From NCBI GenBank assembly GCA_016712525.1, contig JADJQX010000007.1, positions 1,426,001 through 1,490,000 of the forward strand: a stretch of DNA of 64,000 nt. Reading direction: 5' to 3'. Position 1 is the first letter of the stretch. The number at the start of each line of letters is the position of its first letter. Shown here piece after piece: positions 35,298 to 43,641 of this stretch. The notes under the pieces are model-generated. The model did no database searches. It worked only from the letters and a program-made list of their open reading frames with translations, and had not been told where the DNA came from. The translations under genes were made by a program, and so were the position numbers. The DNA comes from Myxococcales bacterium (lineage in GTDB: Bacteria > Myxococcota_A > Polyangia > Polyangiales > Polyangiaceae).

Positions 35298-35984
35298 CTA
35301 CTTCTTGTCTTTCTCGTCGCCCGTCTTCTTCTTGGGGAAGAACACGTTGTCGATGAGGCCGTACTCTTTGGCGGCCGTCGCGCTCATGTAGAAGTCGCGG
35401 TCGATGTCCTTCAGGATCTGATCGCGCGACTTGCCGGTGGCGTCGGCGAGGATGTCGGTGAGGGTGTCCTTCAAGAGGCGGACCTCACGGGCCTGGATCT
35501 CGATGTCGGTCACTTGGCCACGCGCGCCGCCGTGCGGCTGGTGGATCATGATGCGCGAGTTCGGGAGGGCCGAGCGGCTGCCCTTGTGACCGGCCGCGAG
35601 CAGCACCGCCGCCATCGACGCGGCCATGCCGATGCACGCCGTCGCCACGGGGCAGCGGACGTACTGCATGGTGTCGAAGATCGCGAGGCCGCTGTAGACG
35701 ACGCCGCCCGGCGAGTTGATGTAGATCATGATCTCCTTGTCGGGATCTTCGCTCTCCAGGAAGAGGAGCTGCGCGACGATCTCGTTGGCGACCATGTCGT
35801 CGACCGGCGTTCCGAGGAACACTATCCGGTCCTTGAGGAGGCGGCTGAAGATGTCCCACGTGCGCTCGCCGCGGTGGGTCGTCTCGACCACGTACGGCGT
35901 GGCGTAGACCTGCGCCGAGAGGCGCTCGCGGTTCGCTTCGAGGTACTGGATCGCCTGGGTGCGGTTCTCGGGGCGCTTCACCAT
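35298..35984 (-). CDS. clpP: ATP-dependent Clp protease proteolytic subunit
   Basis: 228 residues. Serine protease that forms the tetradecameric barrel of ClpXP/ClpAP. Catalytic triad S123 (GMAASMAA), H148 (MIHQPHGG) and D197 (IDRDFYM), with spacings of 25 and 49 as in E. coli. The N-terminus is about 25 residues longer than mature ClpP, consistent with a propeptide. The C-terminus is Lys-rich (FFPKKKTGDEKDKK). A good ribosome site (AGAAAGG) precedes the ATG. tig is upstream, but a strong terminator stands between them; clpX is 13.8 kb away. Confidence 0.97.
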   Translation of the reverse strand: MVKRPENRTQAIQYLEANRERLSAQVYATPYVVETTHRGERTWDIFSRLLKDRIVFLGTPVDDMVANEIVAQLLFLESEDPDKEIMIYINSPGGVVYSGLAIFDTMQYVRCPVATACIGMAASMAAVLLAAGHKGSRSALPNSRIMIHQPHGGARGQVTDIEIQAREVRLLKDTLTDILADATGKSRDQILKDIDRDFYMSATAAKEYGLIDNVFFPKKKTGDEKDKK

Positions 35985-36023
35985 GAAATGAGGCCTTTCT
36001 GTACGCCTATGTCGGGTCGTCGT

Positions 36024-36058
36024 GAAAAAAGGGCCCGAAGGTCTGTGTCTCCGGGCCC
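36024..36058 (-). terminator. Strong Rho-independent terminator between tig and clpP
   Basis: On the minus strand CGGAGACACAGACCTTCG is framed by GGGCCC repeats (stem 36031-36037 with 36052-36058), followed directly by TTTTTTC. It is 35 nt after the tig stop and only about 40 nt before the clpP start. Confidence 0.88.
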
Positions 36059-36092
36059 GTTCGTTCGTGTGCTTCGATGCCGCGTCCGAAGC

Positions 36093-37424
36093 TTACTTCG
36101 CTTCGGCCGCCTTTTCCTCGGCCTTGGCCTCGGGCGCCGGCGGATCCCCGTCGACGATGGTGGACTTGCTCTCGATGAAGTCCAAGATTTTGTCCTCGAG
36201 GATCATGCCGACGAGGATGTCGCGCTTCGACTTCTCGCGGTACTCGACACGCAGCTTGGCGACGTTCTTCCCGGTCTCGGCGGCGAGCTCGGCGAGGCCC
36301 TTCTCGATGTCGTCGTCGTTCACCATGAACTGGTTCGCCTTGGCGATGCCCGCCATGACGAGGCCCGCGCGGACCTTGCGCTCCGCGTCCGCCAGGACGG
36401 CGCGACCGAGCTCTTCGGCCTGAGCCTGCGAGAAGCGCTGACCCGAGCGGCGCGCCTGCATCGCGAGCTCTTGCTGGAGCATCTGCGCCTGCTGGAGGAC
36501 GAGCGACGGGGGAACCTCGCACGGGTTCTCCTCGTTGAGCTTCACGACGATCTGCTCGGCGACCGCGGTCTCCGAGCGCTCCTTCGCCATCTTCTCGAGG
36601 CGGGTGTGGATGTCGGCGCGGAGCTCGACCAAGGTGCCGAAGTTGCCGACGTCTTTGGCGAATTCGTCGTCGACCTTGGGGAGCTCGCGCTCCTTCACGT
36701 CGGTCAGCTTGACGCCGAAGGTGCCCTTCTTGCCCTGGAAGTCCTTCCGGGGGTGGTTGTCGGCGAAGGTGGACTCGGCCTCGAAGGTGTCGCCCACGTT
36801 CTTGCCGAGGAGGGCCGCGTCGAGCTCGGGGAGCGCCTGGCCCGCGCCGACCTCGAGCTGGATGCCCTCGCCGCCGCCGTCCTTGATCTCTTTGCCGTCG
36901 ACCTTGAGGGTGAAGTCGATCGTGACCACGTCGCCGGCCTTCACGGGGCGCGCGGGCTCGGGCGACTTGAGGGTCGCGTGGCGCTGGCGGAGGCCCTCGA
37001 TTTGCTCGTCGACCTGCGCGTCGGTCACCTCGACCTTGGGGCGGTAGAGCGTGAAGCCTTCGAACTTCACCGTGGCGAGCTCGGGCTGCACTTCCATGCG
37101 CGCCTTGAAGGTGAACGGGGCGTCCTGCGAGACGCGGCTCGCGTCGACCACCGTGGGCTGGCTGATCGGCGTCACGTTCTCTTTCGAGAGCGCCTGCGGG
37201 AGCGTCGTGTTCACGAGGCTCTGCGCCACGTCGTTCTCGACCTGGGGCCCGAAGAGGGTCCGGAGGACGGGCCGCGGGGCTTTGCCGGGGCGGTAGCCCT
37301 TGACGTGGGCCTTCTTGGCGAGGGTCGAGTACTGACGTTCGACCTCGGCCTTGACCGCGTCGGCGGGGACGTCGATTTGGAGCTCGAGGACGACCTGGGA
37401 GATGCGCGAGACTGTGACTTGCAT
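36093..37424 (-). CDS. tig: Trigger factor (ribosome-associated chaperone and prolyl isomerase)
   Basis: 443 residues, typical length. Binds nascent chains at ribosomal protein L23. N-terminal ribosome-binding domain with the signature loop GYRPGKAP (43-50, counterpart of GFRKG), FKBP-type PPIase domain (about 155-245; VVTIDFTLKVDGK, VGDTFEAESTF), and the long helical C-terminal domain, ending in an Ala/Glu/Lys tail. Its promoter is near consensus and places the start site 5-6 nt before the ATG. Confidence 0.96.
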   Translation of the reverse strand: MQVTVSRISQVVLELQIDVPADAVKAEVERQYSTLAKKAHVKGYRPGKAPRPVLRTLFGPQVENDVAQSLVNTTLPQALSKENVTPISQPTVVDASRVSQDAPFTFKARMEVQPELATVKFEGFTLYRPKVEVTDAQVDEQIEGLRQRHATLKSPEPARPVKAGDVVTIDFTLKVDGKEIKDGGGEGIQLEVGAGQALPELDAALLGKNVGDTFEAESTFADNHPRKDFQGKKGTFGVKLTDVKERELPKVDDEFAKDVGNFGTLVELRADIHTRLEKMAKERSETAVAEQIVVKLNEENPCEVPPSLVLQQAQMLQQELAMQARRSGQRFSQAQAEELGRAVLADAERKVRAGLVMAGIAKANQFMVNDDDIEKGLAELAAETGKNVAKLRVEYREKSKRDILVGMILEDKILDFIESKSTIVDGDPPAPEAKAEEKAAEAK

Positions 37425-37436
37425 GAGGAGGCCGGC

Positions 37437-37464
37437 ACCATACGGGCTCGGGCCTCCCCGTCAA
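37437..37464 (-). promoter_or_regulatory. tig promoter, near-leaderless
   Basis: On the minus strand TTGACG (37464-37459), 16-nt spacer, TATGGT (37442-37437); the ATG follows 12 nt after the -10 box. The 5' UTR would be only about 5-6 nt and the sequence before the ATG (CCTCCTC) is anti-Shine-Dalgarno-like, so normal SD initiation is unlikely. Confidence 0.65.
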
Positions 37465-37484
37465 GTGGCGAGCAGCGCCCGGCG

Positions 37485-38174
37485 CTATTTTTCCCGCGCG
37501 CCTTGCCTCGGGGGCGGCCTCGGGGGCGGCATCGTGGGGAGGACCGTGACCTCGCCCGAGCCGACCGACGCGTACCCGGCCCGCGCCGCCCACTGGACCA
37601 CGTCCGCCGTGTGCCGGCGGATGCTCGAGCTCTTTTGGCGGCTCGCGACGAGCTCTCCCGCGATCCGGAGCGCCTCGTCGGGCTGCGTGACGAAGAGCGC
37701 GGCGACGGCGTCGTGGGCGTTGTAGGGCCCCTCGTACGCGGCGCGCGCGGCCTCGACGAGGCGCCTCCGAGGGTAGGCCCCCGCCCGGGCCATGAGGAGC
37801 CGCGCGAGCTTGACGACCCGGGCCGGCGTCTTGCCAAACGCGACCGGATCTCCCGGAAATCCTTGAGAAATTTCGCCAAGCCAGCCCGTGAGGGGCTCGC
37901 CCACGTGAGGCACGGGCCCTTCGGGGAGCCACCCGCCCGAGAGGAAGTCGCAGCACGCCGACACCTCGTGGCCACCACCGAGCCTCGCGACCAAGGCCTC
38001 GCGGAGCTCGGGCCCCGACACGCTCGCGCCGAGCAGGCAGGCCACGGGCGAGACGGCCGCGAGCGCCGCGAAGAGCGCGCGCGACGAGGTCACGTCGAGG
38101 GCGACATAGTCGCAGTCGCGAGGGCGGAGGGTGCGGAGCCGGTCGACGGCCGACTCGTCGAGGAGGAGGTCCAC
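37485..38174 (-). CDS. Conserved-looking hypothetical protein, 229 aa
   Basis: Starts with GTG at 38174. The N-terminal half has a Rossmann-like strand pattern (LRPRDCDYVALDVTSSRALFAALAAVSPVACLLGAS); the second half is helical (PARVVKLARLLMARAGAYPRRRLVEAARAA) and ends in a Pro/Arg tail. No family recognised, no membrane segment. The upstream 75-aa membrane protein ends 9 bp before it, so both are probably in one transcript that runs to tig's promoter region. Confidence 0.65.
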   Translation of the reverse strand: MDLLLDESAVDRLRTLRPRDCDYVALDVTSSRALFAALAAVSPVACLLGASVSGPELREALVARLGGGHEVSACCDFLSGGWLPEGPVPHVGEPLTGWLGEISQGFPGDPVAFGKTPARVVKLARLLMARAGAYPRRRLVEAARAAYEGPYNAHDAVAALFVTQPDEALRIAGELVASRQKSSSIRRHTADVVQWAARAGYASVGSGEVTVLPTMPPPRPPPRQGAREK

Positions 38175-38183
38175 GCGGAGTGA

Positions 38184-38411
38184 CTACCTCGGCCGAGCGA
38201 TCTTTCGCAGGGCGAAGCGGAAGGACCCCACGGCCGAGCCCATGAGCCCGACGACCAGCGATTTCTGCAGCGGCTCGTGGAGGAACACGTACATGCCGAG
38301 GAAGCCGAACGCGAAGATCACCGCGGCGACGATGAGCGCCTCGCGGCGGTCTTGCCCGCTCGGGCGAGCGACCGTGAGCCTCGCCTTGGCGTCGTCGTCG
38401 GAGAGGCCCAT
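38184..38411 (-). CDS. Small two-span membrane protein, 75 aa
   Basis: ATG at 38411. After a polar N-terminus (SDDDAKARLTVARPSGQDRR) come two hydrophobic segments (about 24-43 and 50-67) and a basic C-terminus (RKIARPR), giving an N-in/C-in hairpin. No family recognised. It overlaps no other gene and is 9 bp upstream of the 229-aa gene. Confidence 0.6.
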   Translation of the reverse strand: MGLSDDDAKARLTVARPSGQDRREALIVAAVIFAFGFLGMYVFLHEPLQKSLVVGLMGSAVGSFRFALRKIARPR

Positions 38412-38462
38412 CGAGGGCACACCATGCCCGTCCGTGGGGCGATGCGCAAGCCGGCCCTGGGC

Positions 38463-38503
38463 CAAAAAAAGTGCCCCCGACCGAGAGGCGTCGGTCGAGG
38501 GCG
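38463..38503 (-). terminator. Rho-independent terminator of the 61-aa gene
   Basis: On the minus strand GCCCTCGACCGAC and TCGGTCGGGGGC pair around CGCCTC, followed by ACTTTTTTTGG. Confidence 0.85.
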
Positions 38504-38539
38504 GGAGGTCCGGGAGGACCGAAATCTTGGGGACGCGCG

Positions 38540-38725
38540 TCAGTCGTCTTCCACGTCCATGAGGTCGGGGTCGTACTCGTCGTGCGTGTCGTCGAAGAGC
38601 ATGTCGGAGCTCTCGAAGGTGGTCTCCTGCATGAGATCCTCGTACGTGAGGCCGACGCGGAAGCTCGGGCGGAGCTCTTCGCGGTGAAACTCTTCGATGG
38701 TTCGGTAGTGCTTCGGAACGGCCAT
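38540..38725 (-). CDS. Small acidic protein, 61 aa, unknown function
   Basis: ATG at 38725 chosen (AVPKHYRTIEEFHREEL start); the frame is open 20 codons further but without family-like sequence. The C-terminus is strongly acidic (DMLFDDTHDEYDPDLMDVEDD), as in proteins that bind basic partners or ribosomes. A strong terminator follows 36 bp downstream, which supports a real, well-expressed small gene. Role unknown. Confidence 0.7.
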   Translation of the reverse strand: MAVPKHYRTIEEFHREELRPSFRVGLTYEDLMQETTFESSDMLFDDTHDEYDPDLMDVEDD

Positions 38726-38809
38726 GGGGATCTCCGGGATGGGTGACGGACGGCGACTCGCGCTCGCGGTGCACGCCGCGAGCACGGGGGTGGGGAGCGG
38801 GACGAGGGG

Positions 38810-38974
38810 TCAGCGCGGCGCGTTCGCCCGGGCTCTCGCCTTCCGCACGTCCTCGAGAGACACGACGTCCGCGGCAGACTCGCGGGCCTTCGCGCCCAGG
38901 TAGAAAGGCCGGAGGATCCGGTCGTTCGCGGGCTCGTCGTGAGGGAGGAGGGCGTGGGAGAGGGACGGGAGCAT
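38810..38974 (-). CDS. Possible small protein, 54 aa
   Basis: ATG 38974 to TGA 38810-38812. The sequence begins MLPSLSHALLPHDEPA and continues with a helical RPFYLGAKARESAADVVSLEDVRKARARANAPR-type tail. Every codon but a few ends in G or C, as in neighbouring real genes, and it fills an otherwise empty 475-bp gap upstream of the 61-aa gene. No clear ribosome site is seen. No family recognised. Confidence 0.4.
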   Translation of the reverse strand: MLPSLSHALLPHDEPANDRILRPFYLGAKARESAADVVSLEDVRKARARANAPR

Positions 38975-39201
38975 GGGGCGTTCGCGTTCGGTCCGTGAGA
39001 GCGTTCCCTCACGTTTCCCTACATCTGCTCACACCGTACACCCGAGCCCGGGCCACGCCAAAAAAAGGGGTTGCATTTTCTCTGGCCGAAACTAGCGCCG
39101 GGCTCGAAGAGCGAGGGGCCACACGGAAGGACGCCGCGTTTCCGATTCTCCGCGGACTCGCACCACGGGGCCGCGCCCATGCTAGAAGGGCCGCCTCATT
39201 C

Positions 39202-40035
39202 ATGGCGGCGACCGCAAAAAAGACCAAGGCACGCGAGAGCGCCCCGCGAGGACCCGCGCGGGTCGTCGCGGTGGTGAACCAGAAGGGCGGCGTCGGCAAG
39301 ACGACCACGTCGGTCAACCTCGCGGCGAGCCTCGCGGCGGCCGAGGTGAAGACGCTCCTCCTCGACATGGACCCGCAGGGGAACGCGAGCTCCGGCGTGG
39401 GGGTGCGCGCGGGCACGCGAGAGCACACCGTGTACGACGCGATCATCGGGCGCTCCCCGCTCTCGGACGTGATCGTCGCGACCGACGTGCCGAACCTCTT
39501 CGTCGCGCCCGCCACGCAAGACCTCGTCGCCGCCGAGATCGAGCTCGTCGACGACCCGGGCCGCGCGCAGAAGCTTCGAGAGGCCCTGGCCCCTGCCCTC
39601 GCCGACTTCGACTACGTGCTCGTCGACTGCCCGCCGTCGCTCGGGCTGCTCACGGTGAACGCGCTCGCGGCGGCCACGTCGGTGCTCGTCCCGCTCCAGT
39701 GCGAGTACTACGCGCTCGAGGGGCTCACGCACCTCATGGCGACGCTCGACCGCCTGAAGAACGGCATCAACCCCGATCTCACGGTCGAGGGCATCGTGCT
39801 CACCATGTTCGACCCGCGGAACAACCTCGCCCACCAGGTCGCCGAAGAGGTGAAGAAGCACTTCTTCGTGTTCGAGTCGGTCATCCCGCGCAACATCCGC
39901 CTCTCGGAGGCCCCGTCGCACGGCAAGCCGGTCCTCCTCTACGACGCCGCGTCGAAGGGCTCGCAGGGGTATCTCGCCCTCGCGCGCGAGATCGTCGATC
40001 GCCACGCGGCGCGCACCGAAGGAGCCACCTCGTGA
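39202..40035 (+). CDS. parA: Chromosome-partitioning ATPase ParA (Soj)
   Basis: 277 residues from ATG 39202; a longer frame upstream has no ParA-like sequence. Deviant Walker A KGGVGKTT (28-35) and Walker B LVDCPPSLG show a ParA/MinD ATPase. With ParB and parS it moves the origin region to the cell pole. The N-terminal TAKKTKARESAPRG tail is basic and could bind DNA. The stop overlaps the parB start (GTGA). Confidence 0.95.
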   Translation: MAATAKKTKARESAPRGPARVVAVVNQKGGVGKTTTSVNLAASLAAAEVKTLLLDMDPQGNASSGVGVRAGTREHTVYDAIIGRSPLSDVIVATDVPNLFVAPATQDLVAAEIELVDDPGRAQKLREALAPALADFDYVLVDCPPSLGLLTVNALAAATSVLVPLQCEYYALEGLTHLMATLDRLKNGINPDLTVEGIVLTMFDPRNNLAHQVAEEVKKHFFVFESVIPRNIRLSEAPSHGKPVLLYDAASKGSQGYLALAREIVDRHAARTEGATS

Positions 40036-40913
40036 GCCAAGACAAACGCCGCGCGCTCGGGCGTGGGCTCGACGCGCTCCTCCCCGCGGCGCAAGCCCCC
40101 GCCAAGGTCACCTCGGCCTACGGCGACAAGAGCGTCTTCTCGTGCGCGATCGACAAGCTCGTCCCCCAGAAGGGCCAGCCTCGCCGCCACTTCGACGGCG
40201 AGAAGCTCGACGAGCTCGCCGCGTCGATCCGCGAGCACGGGCTCATCGAGCCCATCGCCGTCCGGAGGGCCCCCGGCCAAGAGGGCGTCTTCGAGATCAT
40301 CGCGGGAGAGCGCCGCTTCCGAGCGAGCCAGCGCGCCGGCCTGAAAGAGGTGCTGGTCGTCGTCAAGGACGTGTCTCCGAAGGCGGCGTTCGAGCTCGCG
40401 ATCATCGAGAACGTGCAGCGCGAGGACCTGAACCCGGTGGAGCTCGCCGAGGCCCTCGAGCGCCTCGTGAAGGAGCACGGGTACACCCAAGAGAGCCTCG
40501 GGGAGCGGCTCGGGAAGAACCGTACGACCATCGCCAACTCGATGCGGCTCCTCAAGCTGCCCGTCGACGTGCGCGAGAAGATCGTCACCGGCGAGCTCTC
40601 CGAAGGCCACGGCCGCGCGCTCCTCGGCTGCGACGATCCGAAGCTGCTCGGTGAGCTCGCGCAGAAGGTCATTCGGGGGAAGCTCAACGTGCGCGCGACC
40701 GAGGCGATGGTCCGGCTCGCCCGCGAGAAGAAAGAGAAGGGCGGCGCGGCGAAGGCCCCCGAAAAGTCGGCCTCGGTGCGAGATCTCGAGAGCCGCCTGA
40801 CGCAGAGCCTCGGCGCCAAGGTGCTCGTGAAGGACCAGGGCAACAAGGGCGAAATCGTCATTCCTTACGCGGACTTGGACGCGCTCGACCGCCTGCTCGA
40901 GAAGCTCACGTAG
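40032..40913 (+). CDS. parB: Chromosome-partitioning protein ParB (Spo0J)
   Basis: 293 residues from GTG 40032, overlapping parA by 4 bp. Conserved N-terminal ALGRGLDALLP (ParA-stimulating) motif, then the CTP-binding ParB/Srx fold with AGERRFRAS (91-99) and VQREDLNPVELAEAL, then the helix-turn-helix (TQESLGERLGKNRTTIANSMRLLKLP) and the C-terminal dimer domain. No parS site is found in the window, so the binding sites lie elsewhere. Confidence 0.95.
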   Translation: MSQDKRRALGRGLDALLPAAQAPAKVTSAYGDKSVFSCAIDKLVPQKGQPRRHFDGEKLDELAASIREHGLIEPIAVRRAPGQEGVFEIIAGERRFRASQRAGLKEVLVVVKDVSPKAAFELAIIENVQREDLNPVELAEALERLVKEHGYTQESLGERLGKNRTTIANSMRLLKLPVDVREKIVTGELSEGHGRALLGCDDPKLLGELAQKVIRGKLNVRATEAMVRLAREKKEKGGAAKAPEKSASVRDLESRLTQSLGAKVLVKDQGNKGEIVIPYADLDALDRLLEKLT

Positions 40914-40935
40914 CGCGCGAGGAGCACCTCGCGCG
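40914..40935. terminator. Perfect 9-bp hairpin between parB and cysE
   Basis: CGCGCGAGG (40914-40922) and CCTCGCGCG (40927-40935) around an AGCA loop, directly after the parB stop and before the convergent cysE stop. No U-tract. Confidence 0.5.
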
Positions 40936-40949
40936 GGGTGGCGGCGAGG

Positions 40950-41906
40950 CTAGATCTCGAAGTCGAGCACCCACTCCGCGGCCTCGCGCACCTGGCGGAC
41001 CGAGAGCTCCGGAGCCTTCAGGGCGATGCGCGACCCTGCGGGCACCGAACGTGTGACGAACACCGAGCCGCCGACGAGCGCGCCTCGGCCGACGACCGTG
41101 GCGCCGCCGAGGACCGTCGCGTTCGCGTAGATCGTGACCTCGTCCTCCACGGTCTGGTGGCGCTTCACGTTTCGGATGACCCTCCCGAGCTCGTCGCGCG
41201 GGTGGGAGAGCGCGCCGAGCGTGACGCCCTGATAGAGCTTCACGCCGTCGCCGATGACGCTCGTCTCGCCGACGACCGTGCCCGTCGCGTGGTCGATGAA
41301 GAAGCGCCGACCGATGCGCGCTCCCGGGTGGATGTCGCAGCCCGTCCGCTCGTGCGCCCACTCGGACATGATGCGTGGCATGAGCGGGACGCCCATCTCG
41401 AAGAGCTCGTGGGCGATGCGGTAGACGACGACCGCGAGGAACCCCGGGTACGAAAGCACGATCTCGTCGAGGCTCTGCGCCGCGGGGTCGCCGTCGTACG
41501 CGGCCTGCATATCGTCGAGCAGCATGCCTCGCAGCACGGGCAAACGCTCGACGAGCATGGTGGCGAGCTTCTTCGCGTGGCTCGAGCAGTCGTCGATTTC
41601 GCCCTGGCCTCCCGGAGCCCCTGCCGTCTCGGCCTCGGCGGCGTGGCAGAGGCACTGCTCGATCTCGTGCGCGAGCTTCTCGCGGAGCCGCACGAGCTTC
41701 TCTCCCACGTAAAATGACACGTTCTCCTCGGTGACCTCGAGCGGCCCGTAGTACCCCGGGAAGAGCACCGTGAGGGAGAGCTCGAGGATCTCGACGATTT
41801 GCGTCTTCGACGGGAGGAACCGGCGCCCGATGCGGTGCCCACGAGGATCGCTCCTGTAGCTTACGACGAGGGACTGGACGAGCGAGGACAGCTCGGGGCT
41901 CGACAT
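40950..41906 (-). CDS. cysE: Serine O-acetyltransferase (CysE/EpsC type)
   Basis: 318 residues. Makes O-acetylserine from serine and acetyl-CoA, the first step of cysteine synthesis. The left-handed hexapeptide-repeat domain lies in about 190-300 with the active-site region CDIHPGARIGRRFFIDHATGTVVGE (catalytic His in FIDHATG). The N-terminal alpha-helical domain is longer than E. coli CysE and resembles the EpsC subtype. No cysK is adjacent. Confidence 0.93.
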   Translation of the reverse strand: MSSPELSSLVQSLVVSYRSDPRGHRIGRRFLPSKTQIVEILELSLTVLFPGYYGPLEVTEENVSFYVGEKLVRLREKLAHEIEQCLCHAAEAETAGAPGGQGEIDDCSSHAKKLATMLVERLPVLRGMLLDDMQAAYDGDPAAQSLDEIVLSYPGFLAVVVYRIAHELFEMGVPLMPRIMSEWAHERTGCDIHPGARIGRRFFIDHATGTVVGETSVIGDGVKLYQGVTLGALSHPRDELGRVIRNVKRHQTVEDEVTIYANATVLGGATVVGRGALVGGSVFVTRSVPAGSRIALKAPELSVRQVREAAEWVLDFEI

Positions 41907-42065
41907 GACGCGCGTATACCGCGATCGGTCCCCGGACCCAAGGGGGCCGAGGTGAACGAACCGACGTTCCGAAGCACCCGACGAGAGCGCCGAAGGCTCG
42001 CGTGCCGTAGGCCCCGGGTTCTGCTAAGGCCTACCCGTCGAGCACCGAAGCGAGAGCCCCCTCAC

Positions 42066-43373
42066 GTGATTGGAATCCTCTTTATCCTCGTCTTCTTCGG
42101 CATCCTGATCGCCGTCGTCTCGTCGGCGAAGGAGCTCGGGACGACCATCGGCTCGTACCTCATCGCGAGCTTCGTGCTGCGGCTCATGCTGCACTGGGTC
42201 GCCCGCAACGTCGCGTTCTTCAGCCACGGCCTCGGCGGCGACGCGATGACGTACGAGTATTTCGCCCAGTGGATCTCCGAGCAATGGACGATGCACGGGA
42301 TCAAGTTCATGACCGCGGCCGACAACGAGCTCATCGGCGCGACGTCGCTCCCACCGAACCTCTTCGGCCTCCTCATCTACATGAACGGAGGTCAGAAGGC
42401 CCCCCTCGCCTGCACGGCGCTCGTGGCGCTCGCGCTCTGCGTCACCGCCCTCAATTTCTTCAAGCTGGCCATGGAGCTCGGCGCGCGGAGGAACGTGGCG
42501 ACCGGCATGACCATGGTGCTCTTCACCTCGCCGGCGCTGCTCTTCTACACGTCCGACATGTACAAGGACGGCCTCGTCCTCATGTTCGTGCTCGGGGCCG
42601 TCGGGAGCGCGATCCGTGTATCACGCAAGTTCTCGCTGACCGACGTCCTCATCGGCGTGGTGTGCCTCGCGGCGCTCTGGTTCGTCCGCTTCTACCTCGT
42701 CTTCCTCGCCACGCTCCCGATCCTCATCGGCTACATGGGCTTCGGCTCGCGGGGGTACTTGCGGCCGATCGTGTCCGTTCTTGCCGTGACCGTCGTGTTC
42801 GCGTTCGTCCTCCAAAGCCAACAGGGGGCGAACATCAAGACCACGATCGACGGGACGTTCACCATGGCGACCGACAAGGCCACCCTCGAGGGCAACGCGC
42901 TCGGAGGCTCGGCGGTCATGCTCGACCAGGGCATCGGGTCGCTCCCGATACGCCTCGTCTACACGCTCTTTTCGCCGTTTCCCTGGATGGGTGGCACGCT
43001 CGGTCTTCAGCTCGGGAAGATCGACACCATCATGTTCTACTACTTCATGGTGCGCGCCGTGGTCGCGTCCCGAAAGCTCGTCAAGACCGACCGCGCGACG
43101 CTCCTTTCGCTCCTGGCGTTCATCATCCCTTGCACCATCGCGTACGCGTTCACGATGGCGAACATGGGGCTCATGCTCCGCCAACGCCTCCCGATCGTGG
43201 TCATGGTGGCGCTCGTCGCGACCCTGAGCTGGCCCACCCGCGACGACGTCGCCCGGGCCCAAGAAGCCAAGAAGCGCAGGCTCGCGGCCGCGAAGGGCCC
43301 GGCGCCCACGGAGCGACCTCGGCCCTCGGGTCGACCGAAGCCCATCGCAGCCCTTTCGCGCGAGCAGGCGTGA
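42066..43373 (+). CDS. Polytopic membrane protein, possible polysaccharide polymerase or GT-C enzyme
   Basis: 435 residues from GTG 42066; upstream open frame is antisense or leader. About ten hydrophobic segments with an early periplasmic loop containing GGDAMTYEYFAQWISEQW and a DMYKDGLVLM loop, layouts seen in O-antigen polymerases and GT-C glycosyltransferases. The C-terminal 40 residues are basic/Pro-rich (KKRRLAAAKGPAP). The two lipoprotein genes follow 40 bp downstream. Family not certain. Confidence 0.55.
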   Translation: MIGILFILVFFGILIAVVSSAKELGTTIGSYLIASFVLRLMLHWVARNVAFFSHGLGGDAMTYEYFAQWISEQWTMHGIKFMTAADNELIGATSLPPNLFGLLIYMNGGQKAPLACTALVALALCVTALNFFKLAMELGARRNVATGMTMVLFTSPALLFYTSDMYKDGLVLMFVLGAVGSAIRVSRKFSLTDVLIGVVCLAALWFVRFYLVFLATLPILIGYMGFGSRGYLRPIVSVLAVTVVFAFVLQSQQGANIKTTIDGTFTMATDKATLEGNALGGSAVMLDQGIGSLPIRLVYTLFSPFPWMGGTLGLQLGKIDTIMFYYFMVRAVVASRKLVKTDRATLLSLLAFIIPCTIAYAFTMANMGLMLRQRLPIVVMVALVATLSWPTRDDVARAQEAKKRRLAAAKGPAPTERPRPSGRPKPIAALSREQA

Positions 43374-43413
43374 CGGCTTGCGCCCGACGGCCACCTCCGA
43401 GTAAGCGAGGGGC

Positions 43414-43641
43414 GTGAGCTCGTCGCCCCGATTTCTCCTCGCCGCCGCAGGCGCCTTCGCCTTCGCCGCGTGCTCTCCGTCGCTCCGGGCCCCTACGGTC
43501 GAGGGGCCACCGCCCGAGTACGTCGAGCCGGCCGCCGACGCGGGACCGGGCGGTCAGGTCCCCGCCCAAGCCCCTGCCGCCGAGGAGCCGATGCCTCGCT
43601 TGCCGAGCGCGCCGCCGCCCCCGGACGCTGGCACATCGTGA
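43414..43641 (+). CDS. Small Pro/Ala-rich lipoprotein, 75 aa
   Basis: Starts at GTG 43414 with a signal and lipobox FAAC (C20). The rest is Pro/Ala-rich with no fold (PPPEYVEPAADAG, PSAPPPPDAGTS). Its stop TGA (43639-43641) overlaps the GTG of the next lipoprotein gene. Function unknown. Confidence 0.65.
   Translation: MSSSPRFLLAAAGAFAFAACSPSLRAPTVEGPPPEYVEPAADAGPGGQVPAQAPAAEEPMPRLPSAPPPPDAGTS

Noticed and set aside
38975..39201. parS sites near parA/parB
   Set aside because: No sequence close to the TGTTTCACGTGAAACA-type consensus was found here or elsewhere in the window.
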